Position numbers and translations under genes: made by a program. Shown one piece after another: positions 33,752 through 41,683 of a DNA stretch of 64,000 bases (the first letter of the stretch is position 1; each line of letters opens with the position of its first letter). Where the stretch lies: NCBI RefSeq assembly GCF_002074055.1, contig NZ_CP014619.1, positions 2,418,001-2,482,000 of the forward strand, read 5' to 3'. This DNA is from Frondihabitans sp. 762G35 (lineage in GTDB: Bacteria > Actinomycetota > Actinomycetes > Actinomycetales > Microbacteriaceae). The notes below the pieces were generated by a model. That model had not been told where the DNA came from. It saw nothing but the letters and a program-made list of their open reading frames with translations, and made no database searches.

Positions 33752-35433
33752 TGACCGAAACACTGCAGGCGCCGCCGCGTACGGCAGGCGCCCCCGAGTC
33801 GAGCGGTCCGACGACGAAGAGCATCCTGCTCGTCTTCGCCGGCCTCATGGTGACCATGCTGCTCGCCTCCCTCGACCAGACCATCTTCTCCACCGCCCTG
33901 CCGACCATCGTCGGCGAGCTCGACGGCGTCGACCACATGATCTGGGTCACGACCGCCTACATCCTCGCGTCGACCATCATGCTGCCCGTCTACGGCAAGC
34001 TCGGCGACCTGATCGGCCGCAAGGGCCTCTTCGTCGCGGCCATCGGCCTCTTCATCGTCGGTTCGATCGTCGGCGGGCTCTCCGGGAACATGACCGAGCT
34101 GATCACGGGTCGCGCGATCCAGGGTCTCGGCGGCGGCGGTCTGATGATCCTGTCGCAGGCGATCATCGCCGACGTGGTCCCGGCCCGTCAGCGCGGCAAA
34201 TACATGGGCATCATGGGCGGCGTCTTCGCCCTGTCGAGCGTCGCGGGGCCCCTCCTCGGCGGCTTCTTCACCGACGGGATCGGCTGGCGCTGGGCGTTCT
34301 GGATGAACGTGCCGCTGGGCATCCTGGCCATCGCCTCGGCCGTGTTCTTCCTCCGCCTGCCGAAGGGCGCGCCGCGGAAGCCCCGCATCGACGGACTCGG
34401 CATGGCCCTCCTCGCCATCGCCAGCACCTGCCTCGTGCTCGTCACGACCTGGGGCGGCAACACCTACGACTGGAACTCGCCGCAGATCGTCGGCCTCATC
34501 GTCGGCCTCGCGATCTCGGGCACGGCCTTCGTGTTCGTCGAGCGCGGCGCCGCCGAGCCGATCATGCCGCTGCACCTGTTCCGTCAGCCGAACTTCGTCC
34601 TCACGACGCTGGCCGGTCTCATCACCGGGATCGCCATGTTCGGCGCCCTCGCCTACCTGCCGACGTACCTGCAGATGGTGACCGGTGCGGACGCCACGCA
34701 GGCCGGCTTCCTGATGATCCCGATGATGGCGGGCCTCCTGGTCACGAGCATCCTGACGGGGCAGCTCGTCAGCAGGACGGGCCGCTACAAGGTGTTTCCG
34801 ATCGTCGGCACCGTGATCGTCGCCGGGGCCCTCGCCCTGATGTCGACCATGACGGCGACCATGCCGGTCTGGATCATCTGCGTCTACCTCGCCATCATGG
34901 GCATCGGCCTCGGCATGAGCATGCAGATCCTCATCCTGATCGTGCAGAACACGTTCTCGATCCGCGAGGTCGGCACCGCGACCGCATCGAACAACTACTT
35001 CCGTCAGATCGGCGCGTCGCTCGGCGCCTCGATCGTCGGCAGCCTGTTCGTCGCGAACCTGACCGACCTCATGGGGTCGCGCCTTCCGGCCGGATCGGCA
35101 GGAGCCACGGGTTCGACCAACTCGCTGACGCCCGCCGCCGTCAAGAACCTGCCGACGGCCATCCACGACGTCATCGTCGGCGCCTACAACGACGCGCTCA
35201 CCCCGATCTTCCTGATCATGGTGCCGCTCGTCCTCGTAGCCGCGGTGCTCCTGCTCTTCGTCAAGGAAAAGCCGCTCGCCACCACGATCGAGCGCGACAC
35301 CACCGCGGTCTCGCTCGAGACCGACGGCGCGACCCGCGTGCAGCTCGACCACGACGACGCGGCGCGCAGCGACGACGACGGCCCGCAGGAGCCCCGGGGC
35401 ACCGGCACCCGGAAGGTCGACGTCCCCGCCTGA
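33751..35433 (+). CDS. MDR family MFS transporter (DHA2, EmrB/QacA type)
   Basis: 560 residues with 14 membrane segments. DHA2 landmarks include LASLDQTIFSTALPTIVGEL, WVTTAYILASTIMLPVYGKLGDLIGRK (motif A) and GRAIQGLGGGGLMILSQAI. A polar C-terminal tail of about 45 residues follows the last segment. It probably exports toxic compounds in exchange for protons under control of the TetR protein whose gene it overlaps. Different from the other DHA2 gene at 9337, which is longer at the N-terminus and associated with mntR. Confidence 0.92.
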   Translation: MTETLQAPPRTAGAPESSGPTTKSILLVFAGLMVTMLLASLDQTIFSTALPTIVGELDGVDHMIWVTTAYILASTIMLPVYGKLGDLIGRKGLFVAAIGLFIVGSIVGGLSGNMTELITGRAIQGLGGGGLMILSQAIIADVVPARQRGKYMGIMGGVFALSSVAGPLLGGFFTDGIGWRWAFWMNVPLGILAIASAVFFLRLPKGAPRKPRIDGLGMALLAIASTCLVLVTTWGGNTYDWNSPQIVGLIVGLAISGTAFVFVERGAAEPIMPLHLFRQPNFVLTTLAGLITGIAMFGALAYLPTYLQMVTGADATQAGFLMIPMMAGLLVTSILTGQLVSRTGRYKVFPIVGTVIVAGALALMSTMTATMPVWIICVYLAIMGIGLGMSMQILILIVQNTFSIREVGTATASNNYFRQIGASLGASIVGSLFVANLTDLMGSRLPAGSAGATGSTNSLTPAAVKNLPTAIHDVIVGAYNDALTPIFLIMVPLVLVAAVLLLFVKEKPLATTIERDTTAVSLETDGATRVQLDHDDAARSDDDGPQEPRGTGTRKVDVPA

Positions 35434-35445
35434 CCGCCGACACCC

Positions 35446-35493
35446 GAGGCCCCGTCCCCGCGAGCGCTCGCCGCGCCGCCCGGGCGGGGCCTC
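35446..35493 (+). terminator. Hairpin after the efflux gene
   Basis: GAGGCCCCGTCC pairs with GGGCGGGGCCTC (one G-T pair) across a GC-rich 24-nt loop, 12 bp after the stop codon. No U-tract. Confidence 0.5.
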
Positions 35494-35553
35494 CGTCGTA
35501 CCTCCGTCGTGCGCGACGCTCCGCCGCGCGAGCGGCCCCTCGGAAGGGTCGGC

Positions 35554-36117
35554 TCAGCTCATCACGCGGCCGACGACCGGCGCCTTCTCGCGCCGACGCC
35601 GACGGGCCACACCGGGGTTCTGACCCACGGCGCGCCTCGGCTCCAGGTCGACCACCGCTCGGCGGCGGCCCTCGGCCCCGCGCCAGGTGAGGACGGCGCG
35701 CGCGCCTCCGACCCGCGCGGCGCGGTGCGACTCCAGCACGGCGTGCCACGACTTCTTCGGCGAGAAGACGGTGCTGCCCCGGGCCGGGAGGTCGGGGAGT
35801 TTCATCTCGCCGACGAAGTCGTCGCCATCGAGGAGCTCGACGTGCAGGCCCTTGATCGCGGTGGAGGTGCGGTTCTCGAGCCGGAAGTCGTACGCCACGT
35901 ACCCGCGCTTGAGCGACTTTGGAGAGAGCATCTCGTGGTTGCGCTTGTCGAGGTACGTCATGAAGACGTCGAGGGAGACCGGGGCGTCGTCGACCGGGAC
36001 GACCGGGACGGCGGCGTCCTCCCGTTTCCGCAGGGACCGGGCCGTGAGCCCGAGGACGACGGCGGCCGGGACGCCGACGACGACGGCGCCGAGCGCCTTC
36101 ACGATCGGTGCGACCAT
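35554..36117 (-). CDS. Hypothetical membrane-anchored protein
   Basis: 187 residues that I do not recognise. A hydrophobic N-terminal helix (VKALGAVVVGVPAAVVLGLTA, about residues 6-26) is followed by a soluble part with YVAYDFRLENRT, VELLDGDDFVGEMKLPDLP and FSPKKSWHAVLESHR, then a basic Arg-rich C-terminus. The soluble part has alternating beta-strand character. ATG start set at the start of the hydrophobic helix; the long in-frame extension upstream runs antisense to the KAS gene and is not credible. Divergent from the KAS II gene. Confidence 0.6.
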   Translation of the reverse strand: MVAPIVKALGAVVVGVPAAVVLGLTARSLRKREDAAVPVVPVDDAPVSLDVFMTYLDKRNHEMLSPKSLKRGYVAYDFRLENRTSTAIKGLHVELLDGDDFVGEMKLPDLPARGSTVFSPKKSWHAVLESHRAARVGGARAVLTWRGAEGRRRAVVDLEPRRAVGQNPGVARRRRREKAPVVGRVMS

Positions 36118-36378
36118 CAGAGGGCTCCTCGCGTCGAGATGTTCATGTGTCGATCCTGCCCTGTCCGGCTTGTCGTTTCCTCCTCGATTCTGCCCCCCGG
36201 CGCAGCCCTCCGCCCCGCCGAGACCGCGGATGCGCACGCTCCTGTGTCCCGATCGACCCTCCGGGCGTGGGAACGGGTACAAATCGGCGCCGCGAATATT
36301 GGTCGAGTCCACCCCCGGGAGACGCGACGGGACAGTGTTGACTGTGGATGGCCAGTGACCCACGAGGAGAACCACCGC

Positions 36379-37620
36379 ATGAAGCCCCTGCAGAATCGCC
36401 GCGTCGCCGTCACCGGGATCGGAGTCGTCACCCCCGGCGGCGTCGGAGTCGACGCCTTCTGGTCGAGCCTCTTCGAGGAGGCCGCTCCGCAGCAGGTCCG
36501 TCGCGTCGACGAGGGTGCGCTGGACGCGCGCCGGCTCATGAGCCACAAGGCGGCGAAGAACTCCGACATCGTCACCCGCATGGCGATCGTCGCCGCCGAC
36601 GAGGCGCTGCGCGACGCCGGGCTCCTCGTGATCGACCCGGACGCGACCGAGCCCTCCACGTCCGACGAGGCCCAGCTCGTCCCCGGCATCGACCACGATC
36701 GCGCGGCCGTGTCGCTCGGGACCGGCATGGGTGGCGTCCAGACCCTCGCGACGCAGATCGGCATCCTGGCGGACCGCGGCGAGCGCCTGGTCTCGCCGCA
36801 CGTCGTCCCGATGGTCATGCCGAACGCCCCCGCCGGGGCAATCAGCATCCGCTACGGCCTGCGCGGGCCTGCCACCACGATCTCGACCGCCTGCGCCGCC
36901 GGCACGGACGGCATCGCCGCCGGAGCCCGGATGGTCGCCCAGGGGACGGCCGACCTCGTCGTGGCGGGCGGCACCGACTCCAGCCTGACCGGCGTCTGCA
37001 TCGCCGGATTCGCCAACATGCGCGCGCTGTCGCGCAGCGGATTCTCGCGCCCCTTCGACCGCGACCGCGACGGCCTCGCCGCGGCAGAGGCGTCCGGCAT
37101 CCTCGTCCTCGAGGAGTACGAGGCTGCCGTCGCCCGCGGCGCCCACATCTACATGACGATCGAGGGGACGGCCTCGACCGCCGACGCCCACCACGTCACC
37201 GCGCCGGCCCCGCACGGCACGGGCGCCGAGCGGACGATGCGCCTCGCCCTCGACGACGCCGGGCTCACCCCCGACGACATCACGCACATCAATGCGCACG
37301 GGACCTCCACCGGCCTGAACGACGCCGCGGAGAGCGAGGCGGTCTCCCGGGTGTTCCCGACGAGCAACCCCGTCGTCACCAGCATCAAGGGCGTCACCGG
37401 CCACTCCTTCGGCGCCGCCGGGGCCGTCGAGGCGGTCGCCGTCGCCCTCACCATCAAGCACCGCACCGTCCCGCCCACGGCGGGCCTCGTCAACCAGGAC
37501 GCCGAGATCCACCTCGACATCCCGACCGAGGCGCGGCCGTGGGAGCCGGGGCCGGTGCTCTCGAACAGCTTCGGCTTCGGGGGGCACAACGGCAGCCTGG
37601 TGTTCGTTCCGGTCGGGTAG
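36379..37620 (+). CDS. Beta-ketoacyl-ACP synthase II
   Basis: 413 residues, a thiolase-fold condensing enzyme that extends acyl-ACP with malonyl-ACP in fatty-acid synthesis. The catalytic triad is C172 in STACAAGTDG, H307 in NAHGTSTGLND and H342 in TGHSFGAAG, with K337 conserved. The length is that of FabF. It has a GAGGAGAA ribosome-binding site. No acpP, fabD or fabH lies nearby, so it is a stand-alone copy and may serve a specialised chain (for example a pigment or lipid-tail pathway) instead of, or beside, the main system. Confidence 0.92.
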   Translation: MKPLQNRRVAVTGIGVVTPGGVGVDAFWSSLFEEAAPQQVRRVDEGALDARRLMSHKAAKNSDIVTRMAIVAADEALRDAGLLVIDPDATEPSTSDEAQLVPGIDHDRAAVSLGTGMGGVQTLATQIGILADRGERLVSPHVVPMVMPNAPAGAISIRYGLRGPATTISTACAAGTDGIAAGARMVAQGTADLVVAGGTDSSLTGVCIAGFANMRALSRSGFSRPFDRDRDGLAAAEASGILVLEEYEAAVARGAHIYMTIEGTASTADAHHVTAPAPHGTGAERTMRLALDDAGLTPDDITHINAHGTSTGLNDAAESEAVSRVFPTSNPVVTSIKGVTGHSFGAAGAVEAVAVALTIKHRTVPPTAGLVNQDAEIHLDIPTEARPWEPGPVLSNSFGFGGHNGSLVFVPVG

Positions 37621-37703
37621 CGCCGGGGCGGGCATCCTGCGCTTCCCGGTCGTTCCGGGAGTCTGACCGCCCGCGAGCCCCGGCCCTCCTACACTGACTC
37701 ACC

Positions 37704-38381
37704 GTGGGGACCCCTAGACGACGCTCGCACTCGGAGCACCGGGCGCCGACCGTCGTGGCGCTGCTCGCGGCGCTCGCGCTCTACCTGACGCTGCCGCCGA
37801 CGCTGCACCCGCGGCTCCGGCTCGTGGTGGCGGCGGTGGAGCTGCTCGCGCTGGTCCCGCTCCTGGTGCTCAACCCCGTGCGACTGCGGCAGGAGACGCG
37901 CCTCACGAAAGCGATCGGCTCCGGCCAGGCGATCCTCCTCGCCGGAGCAACCCTGTTCGCCCTCGCCGAGCTCGCGGCGCAGCTCATCGTGCTGCCGGCG
38001 GACGACGGGCCGAGGCTCCTGCTGGCCGCCCTCCAGGTGTGGCTCGCCGTCGTGATCGCCTTCTCGCTCCTCTACTGGGAGTTCGACCGAGGCGGAGCCG
38101 TCCGCCGACGCCACATCGACCTGCGTCGGCCGCGGACGATCGACTTCCGGTTCCCACAGGACGACGGCCCGCAGGATGCCCTGCTCGGCGCCCTCCCCGT
38201 CACGTGGTACCCCTCCTACGTCGACTACCTCGTGCTGTCGCTGACCAACGCGACGGCGTTCGCCCCGGGCCGCAGCGTGCCGCTCACCACGCGCGCGAAG
38301 CTCGTCCTCGCCGTGCAGTCGTTCGCGGGGTTCGCGCTCATCGGAGTGGTCGTCGTGCGGGCCGTCGTGCTGGTCGTCTGA
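37704..38381 (+). CDS. Uncharacterised multi-pass membrane protein
   Basis: 225 residues with four or five hydrophobic segments. A basic start (MGTPRRRSHSEHR) is followed by paired helices (about 15-35 and 40-56), another pair (about 75-125) ending YWEFDRGG, a soluble loop with RTIDFRFPQDDG, and a last stretch YVDYLVLSLTNATAFAPG plus a final helix. The end resembles the pore region of two-helix ion channels but lacks a recognisable selectivity filter. GTG start; TACACT lies only 8 bp upstream, so the message may be leaderless. Confidence 0.65.
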   Translation: MGTPRRRSHSEHRAPTVVALLAALALYLTLPPTLHPRLRLVVAAVELLALVPLLVLNPVRLRQETRLTKAIGSGQAILLAGATLFALAELAAQLIVLPADDGPRLLLAALQVWLAVVIAFSLLYWEFDRGGAVRRRHIDLRRPRTIDFRFPQDDGPQDALLGALPVTWYPSYVDYLVLSLTNATAFAPGRSVPLTTRAKLVLAVQSFAGFALIGVVVVRAVVLVV

Positions 38382-38391
38382 ACCTCGTGCG

Positions 38392-39126
38392 TCAGTCCCG
38401 GCGCGCGCGACGGGCGTCCCACAGCTCTTGGATCGCGGGGTAGAGCGTGGCGAGATCGTCGGGCAGCGCGGCCTTGACCGTGCGGCTCTGCTCGTCCACG
38501 AGGACCTCCTCGATCCCCTGCTCGACGGCGTCGAACGTGGCGACGGCCACCGACGCAGGACTGATCTTGACCTTGACCCGCGCCGCCATGTCGGTGTCGA
38601 TGAAGCCGGCGTGGACGGCCGTGACGAGGGTCCCGGCATGACGGAGCTCGACGCGGGTGCCGTTCGTGAGGGCCCACGCCGCCGCCTTCGACGCTCCGTA
38701 GGAACCGCTCGCCGGCGGCGTGAACCAGCTCGCGACCGAGAGCATGTTCACGAGGGCGCCGCCGCCGTTCGCCTCGAGGACCGGGGCGAAGGCGCGGGTC
38801 ATGGCGAGGGTTCCGAAGTAGTTGACGGCCATCTCGTGACGCGCACCGTCGAGGGACTCGCTGGCGACGAACGGGCTGAGCGTCATCACGCCGGCGTTGT
38901 TGACGAGGAGGTCGACGTCGGTGCAGGACGCGGCGGCCGCGTCGACCTGCTGCTGGTCGGTGACGTCCAGCAGGATCGGCACGAGCCGCGCGTCGCCGGT
39001 GTCGAACGGCTCGCGGGCGCCGCAGTAGACCTTCGCCGCGCCCCGGGCGAGGAGTTCGCGGGCGAACGCGACGCCGAGGCCGCGATTGGCGCCCGTGACC
39101 AGGGCGGTGCAGCCGTCGATGCGCAT
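38392..39126 (-). CDS. SDR family oxidoreductase
   Basis: 244 residues, a classical short-chain dehydrogenase. Cofactor motif TGANRGLG (11-18), acidic D in LLDVTD, NNAGVMT, and the active-site YGASK are in order. Cytosolic. The family is too broad to assign a substrate. It starts at MRIDGCTALVTGA; longer upstream reading frame runs into the repeat region at 39192-39271. It is convergent with the membrane protein gene, whose stop lies 10 bp away. Confidence 0.85.
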   Translation of the reverse strand: MRIDGCTALVTGANRGLGVAFARELLARGAAKVYCGAREPFDTGDARLVPILLDVTDQQQVDAAAASCTDVDLLVNNAGVMTLSPFVASESLDGARHEMAVNYFGTLAMTRAFAPVLEANGGGALVNMLSVASWFTPPASGSYGASKAAAWALTNGTRVELRHAGTLVTAVHAGFIDTDMAARVKVKISPASVAVATFDAVEQGIEEVLVDEQSRTVKAALPDDLATLYPAIQELWDARRARRD

Positions 39127-39191
39127 GGCCCCAGCCTGGCACGGGGCGGCGCGTGCGGCGCGTGCGGTGCGTGCGGTGCGGCGCCCCTGGC

Positions 39192-39271
39192 GGCAACTCA
39201 GGAGTTCGGTCCGCTGCGGCCCGGCTCGGGGGGCTTCCCCGCACGGTTGCCGACAGAAGACCTGAGTTGCC
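39192..39271. repeat. 80-bp TIR element, copy F
   Basis: Perfect ends GGCAACTCAGG and CCTGAGTTGCC separated by 58 bp. The arms stay largely complementary for about 23 bp (left AGTTCGGTCCGC; right arm read inward TCTTCTGTCGGC). Confidence 0.9.
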
Positions 39272-39375
39272 CGCGGGCGGGACGCGTTCGAGCCCCTGCG
39301 GCGGCGGGCGGCCGAGCGCACCCGGCCCGCCCTGCTCTGCGGGTGGGCGCGGGTTCGGGCCGCCGCTCCCCCAGC

Positions 39376-39455
39376 GGCAACTCAGGGATGTTGCACGGGG
39401 CGACGCCGGCCCGTGCCGCAGCCGGCGTGACCCGGCGCAGGACTCCTGAGTTGCC
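39376..39455. repeat. 80-bp TIR element, copy G
   Basis: Perfect 11-bp ends GGCAACTCAGG and CCTGAGTTGCC with the standard 58-bp interior. Confidence 0.9.
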
Positions 39456-39568
39456 CGTGCGGGGCGGGCCGAGCGGAAGGTCGCCGCCGGGCGGCGGCGG
39501 AGTCGGCCCGCAACGCCGTGGATCCACCGGCCCACGGTCGTCGGGGTCGAGCGCCGCGGAGCGACCTC

Positions 39569-39648
39569 GGCAACTCAGGAACCCTGCGCTGCCGCGGCCG
39601 GAGGGCCGGGCCGCCGAGGAGTGGGCGACGCCGATCGCCTGAATTGCC
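39569..39648. repeat. 80-bp TIR element, copy H
   Basis: Left end exact, right end CCTGAATTGCC (one mismatch), 58-bp interior. Lies 50 bp after the stop codon of the luciferase-like gene. Confidence 0.88.
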
Positions 39649-39697
39649 GAGTGGGGGTGGGCGCGAAGTGCCGCGGCGAGGGCGGGCGGGCCCGGCG

Positions 39698-40687
39698 TCA
39701 GGCGGCGACTAGCGCGCCGGCGGCGAGCTCGACCGACCGCAGCCGGTCGGCCACGGTGGGCGACTGGTGCGCCAGGATCAGCTCGTCCGCCTGCGCCTCT
39801 GCGGCGAACGCGTCGAGCCCGGCGCGCACCTCGGCGGGGTCGCCGACCGCGGCGTACCGCATCATGTTCGCGATCTGCCGCCCGTTCGGCGTGGTGAGGA
39901 AGATGTCGATCTGCTCGTCCGTGTACTCGGGGGCGGCCGGGCCGCGCGCGATGAGCGAGCGGACCCGAGCCCGCCGCGTGACGGCGAACTGCCGCTGGGC
40001 GTGCTCCGAGGAGTCCGCTGCGACCACGTTGATCCCGGCGATGACGTGGGGTTCGGCCAGCTGCGCCGACGGAGTGAACTCGTTGCGGTAGAAGGCCACG
40101 GCGTCGTGCAGGAGGTCGGGCGCGAAGTGCGACGCGAACGCGTAGGGCAGGCCGTAGGCGGCCGCCAGCTGCGCCCCGAACATCGACGATCCGAGGATGT
40201 AGAGCGGCACGTCGACCGCGCCCGGCACCGCCTGCACCCCGGCGATCCGCGACTCCCCGCAGAGGTAGGCCTGCAGTTCGAGGACGTCCTCCGGGAAGGA
40301 GTCCGCCGACCCGGGGTCGCGCCGGAGCGCTCGCATCGTGGTCTGGTCGCTGCCGGGCGCGCGCCCGAGGCCGAGGTCGATCCGCCCGGGGTGGAGCGAC
40401 GCGAGCGTCCCGAACTGCTCGGCGATGGTGAGGGGCGCGTGGTTCGGCAGCATGATCCCGCCCGCTCCCAGCCGGATCGTGGAGGTCTGCGACGCCACGT
40501 GGCCGATGAGCACGCTCGGCGCACTCGACGCGATGGTGGGCATGTTGTGGTGCTCGGCGTACCAGACGCGCCTGTATCCGCTCCGCTCGGCGGTCTGCGC
40601 CAGGGCGACGCTGTTCGCGAAGCTCTGGGCCACGGATTCTCCCGGGGCGATGGGGGCGAGGTCGAGGATGGAGAGCGGAACGGTCAT
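39698..40687 (-). CDS. LLM class flavin-dependent oxidoreductase (luciferase-like monooxygenase)
   Basis: A 329-residue TIM-barrel protein of the bacterial-luciferase superfamily that uses reduced flavin (FMNH2 or F420H2). Family stretches include [58 protein letters not shown] and [15 protein letters not shown]. This is the subgroup found beside many actinobacterial redox genes, with no specific substrate known. It may be transcribed alone; three TIR elements lie immediately 3' of it. Confidence 0.92.
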   Translation of the reverse strand: MTVPLSILDLAPIAPGESVAQSFANSVALAQTAERSGYRRVWYAEHHNMPTIASSAPSVLIGHVASQTSTIRLGAGGIMLPNHAPLTIAEQFGTLASLHPGRIDLGLGRAPGSDQTTMRALRRDPGSADSFPEDVLELQAYLCGESRIAGVQAVPGAVDVPLYILGSSMFGAQLAAAYGLPYAFASHFAPDLLHDAVAFYRNEFTPSAQLAEPHVIAGINVVAADSSEHAQRQFAVTRRARVRSLIARGPAAPEYTDEQIDIFLTTPNGRQIANMMRYAAVGDPAEVRAGLDAFAAEAQADELILAHQSPTVADRLRSVELAAGALVAA

Positions 40688-40738
40688 GCTCGTGTCAACG
40701 CCCGAGGTACCGCAATCGTTCCCGATGCGCGAGGTCCG

Positions 40739-41683
40739 TCAGCGCCGGGCCTCGTACTCCCGCGACAGCCAGGCCCCTTCGGGGCGGTGGGCGCAGGAGC
40801 CGCTGCTCGCGCAGGTCTTGTAGTCGCTGCGCGCGTAGACGAAGAAGATCGCCTCCTTGGCCGCGGTCTCGTGAGGGGCGAGGTTCGCCGGTTCACCCTC
40901 GATCGGATAGCCGCGGTAGCCGGCGAAGGAGTGCGGGACGTCGTACACCCGGTCGACGCGTTCGGCGAGGTAGGCGACGGCGTGGTGGTCGGCGTGGTCG
41001 CCGTCGTCGAAGCCGCCGACGTGGTCGAGGGTCGTGATGCGGTCGGGGCGATGCGCTCGGAGGAGCTCGTGCAGGGCCTCCTGCAGGCTCGCGAGGGTGT
41101 GCGTCGCGGAGCCGTCGACGGCCGCGATGGTGTCGATCGTGCCGTCCCAGAGCTTCCGGAGGCTGGCGCCGCCGCTGCGGACGCCCCCGGAACCGTCCAT
41201 GCCGCCGTCGGGGAGGCGGAAGAAGTAGAGGACGACGTGCGGCGCCGCGTCGAGGACCACGCGGGTGACGGAGCGTCCGCCGAGGGTCACGACGGACGTC
41301 GACCACGCGTCGGCGACGCCCAGCAGCGCGGCGTACGCCGCACGGGCGCCGGCCTCGCGGGCCTGCCAGTACCAGCTCTCGTCGTCGTCGTCACCCGCGG
41401 TCAGGTAGGCGTTGACGAGGGCCCGGCCCGCCGTCGCGTCGGCCTGGACGCTGCGGCTCTGGAACAGGAGGTCGTCGTCCTGGTGAGCGAGGATCGCGAC
41501 GGTCCCGCCGAGAGCTGCGCCGCCGGAGAGGGCACCACCCGAGAGGTCGCCGCCGGCGGCAGCCCCGCCGGGTGAGGCCGGAGTCGCGGCCAGAGCCCCG
41601 CGCCGGACCGCCTGCCGCCACGCCCGGAGGCGGGCGACGACGCGACGGGGCCTGCGGAGGGCGAGCGCGAGGATCCTGCGCAT
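40739..41683 (-). CDS. PIG-L family deacetylase
   Basis: 314 residues. An Arg-rich, then Gly/Ala-rich N-terminus (1-60) precedes the LmbE/PIG-L domain. The metal motif is LAHQDDDLLF (H67, D69, D70; the usual form is AHPDDE), and a second His cluster appears in GDHADHHAVAYL. Members remove N-acetyl groups from GlcNAc-type sugars using Zn2+. It is the last gene of the five-gene glycan operon and overlaps its neighbour by start-stop overlap, so it probably deacetylates a sugar in that polymer or its precursor. A hydrophobic start may anchor it. Confidence 0.82.
   Translation of the reverse strand: MRRILALALRRPRRVVARLRAWRQAVRRGALAATPASPGGAAAGGDLSGGALSGGAALGGTVAILAHQDDDLLFQSRSVQADATAGRALVNAYLTAGDDDDESWYWQAREAGARAAYAALLGVADAWSTSVVTLGGRSVTRVVLDAAPHVVLYFFRLPDGGMDGSGGVRSGGASLRKLWDGTIDTIAAVDGSATHTLASLQEALHELLRAHRPDRITTLDHVGGFDDGDHADHHAVAYLAERVDRVYDVPHSFAGYRGYPIEGEPANLAPHETAAKEAIFFVYARSDYKTCASSGSCAHRPEGAWLSREYEARR

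Larger units (their letters stand above)
39127..39697. other. 571-bp repeat-rich gap
   Basis: No supported gene in either strand. Three 80-bp TIR elements (39192-39271, 39376-39455, 39569-39648) lie in the same orientation pattern, spaced 104 and 113 bp apart. The intervening sequence is extremely GC-rich. Confidence 0.75.

Noticed and set aside
39192-39648. CRISPR array interpretation of the three clustered repeats
   Set aside because: Units are 80-bp palindromes with variable interiors and 104-113-bp gaps, not identical short repeats with 30-40-bp spacers, and no cas genes are present.
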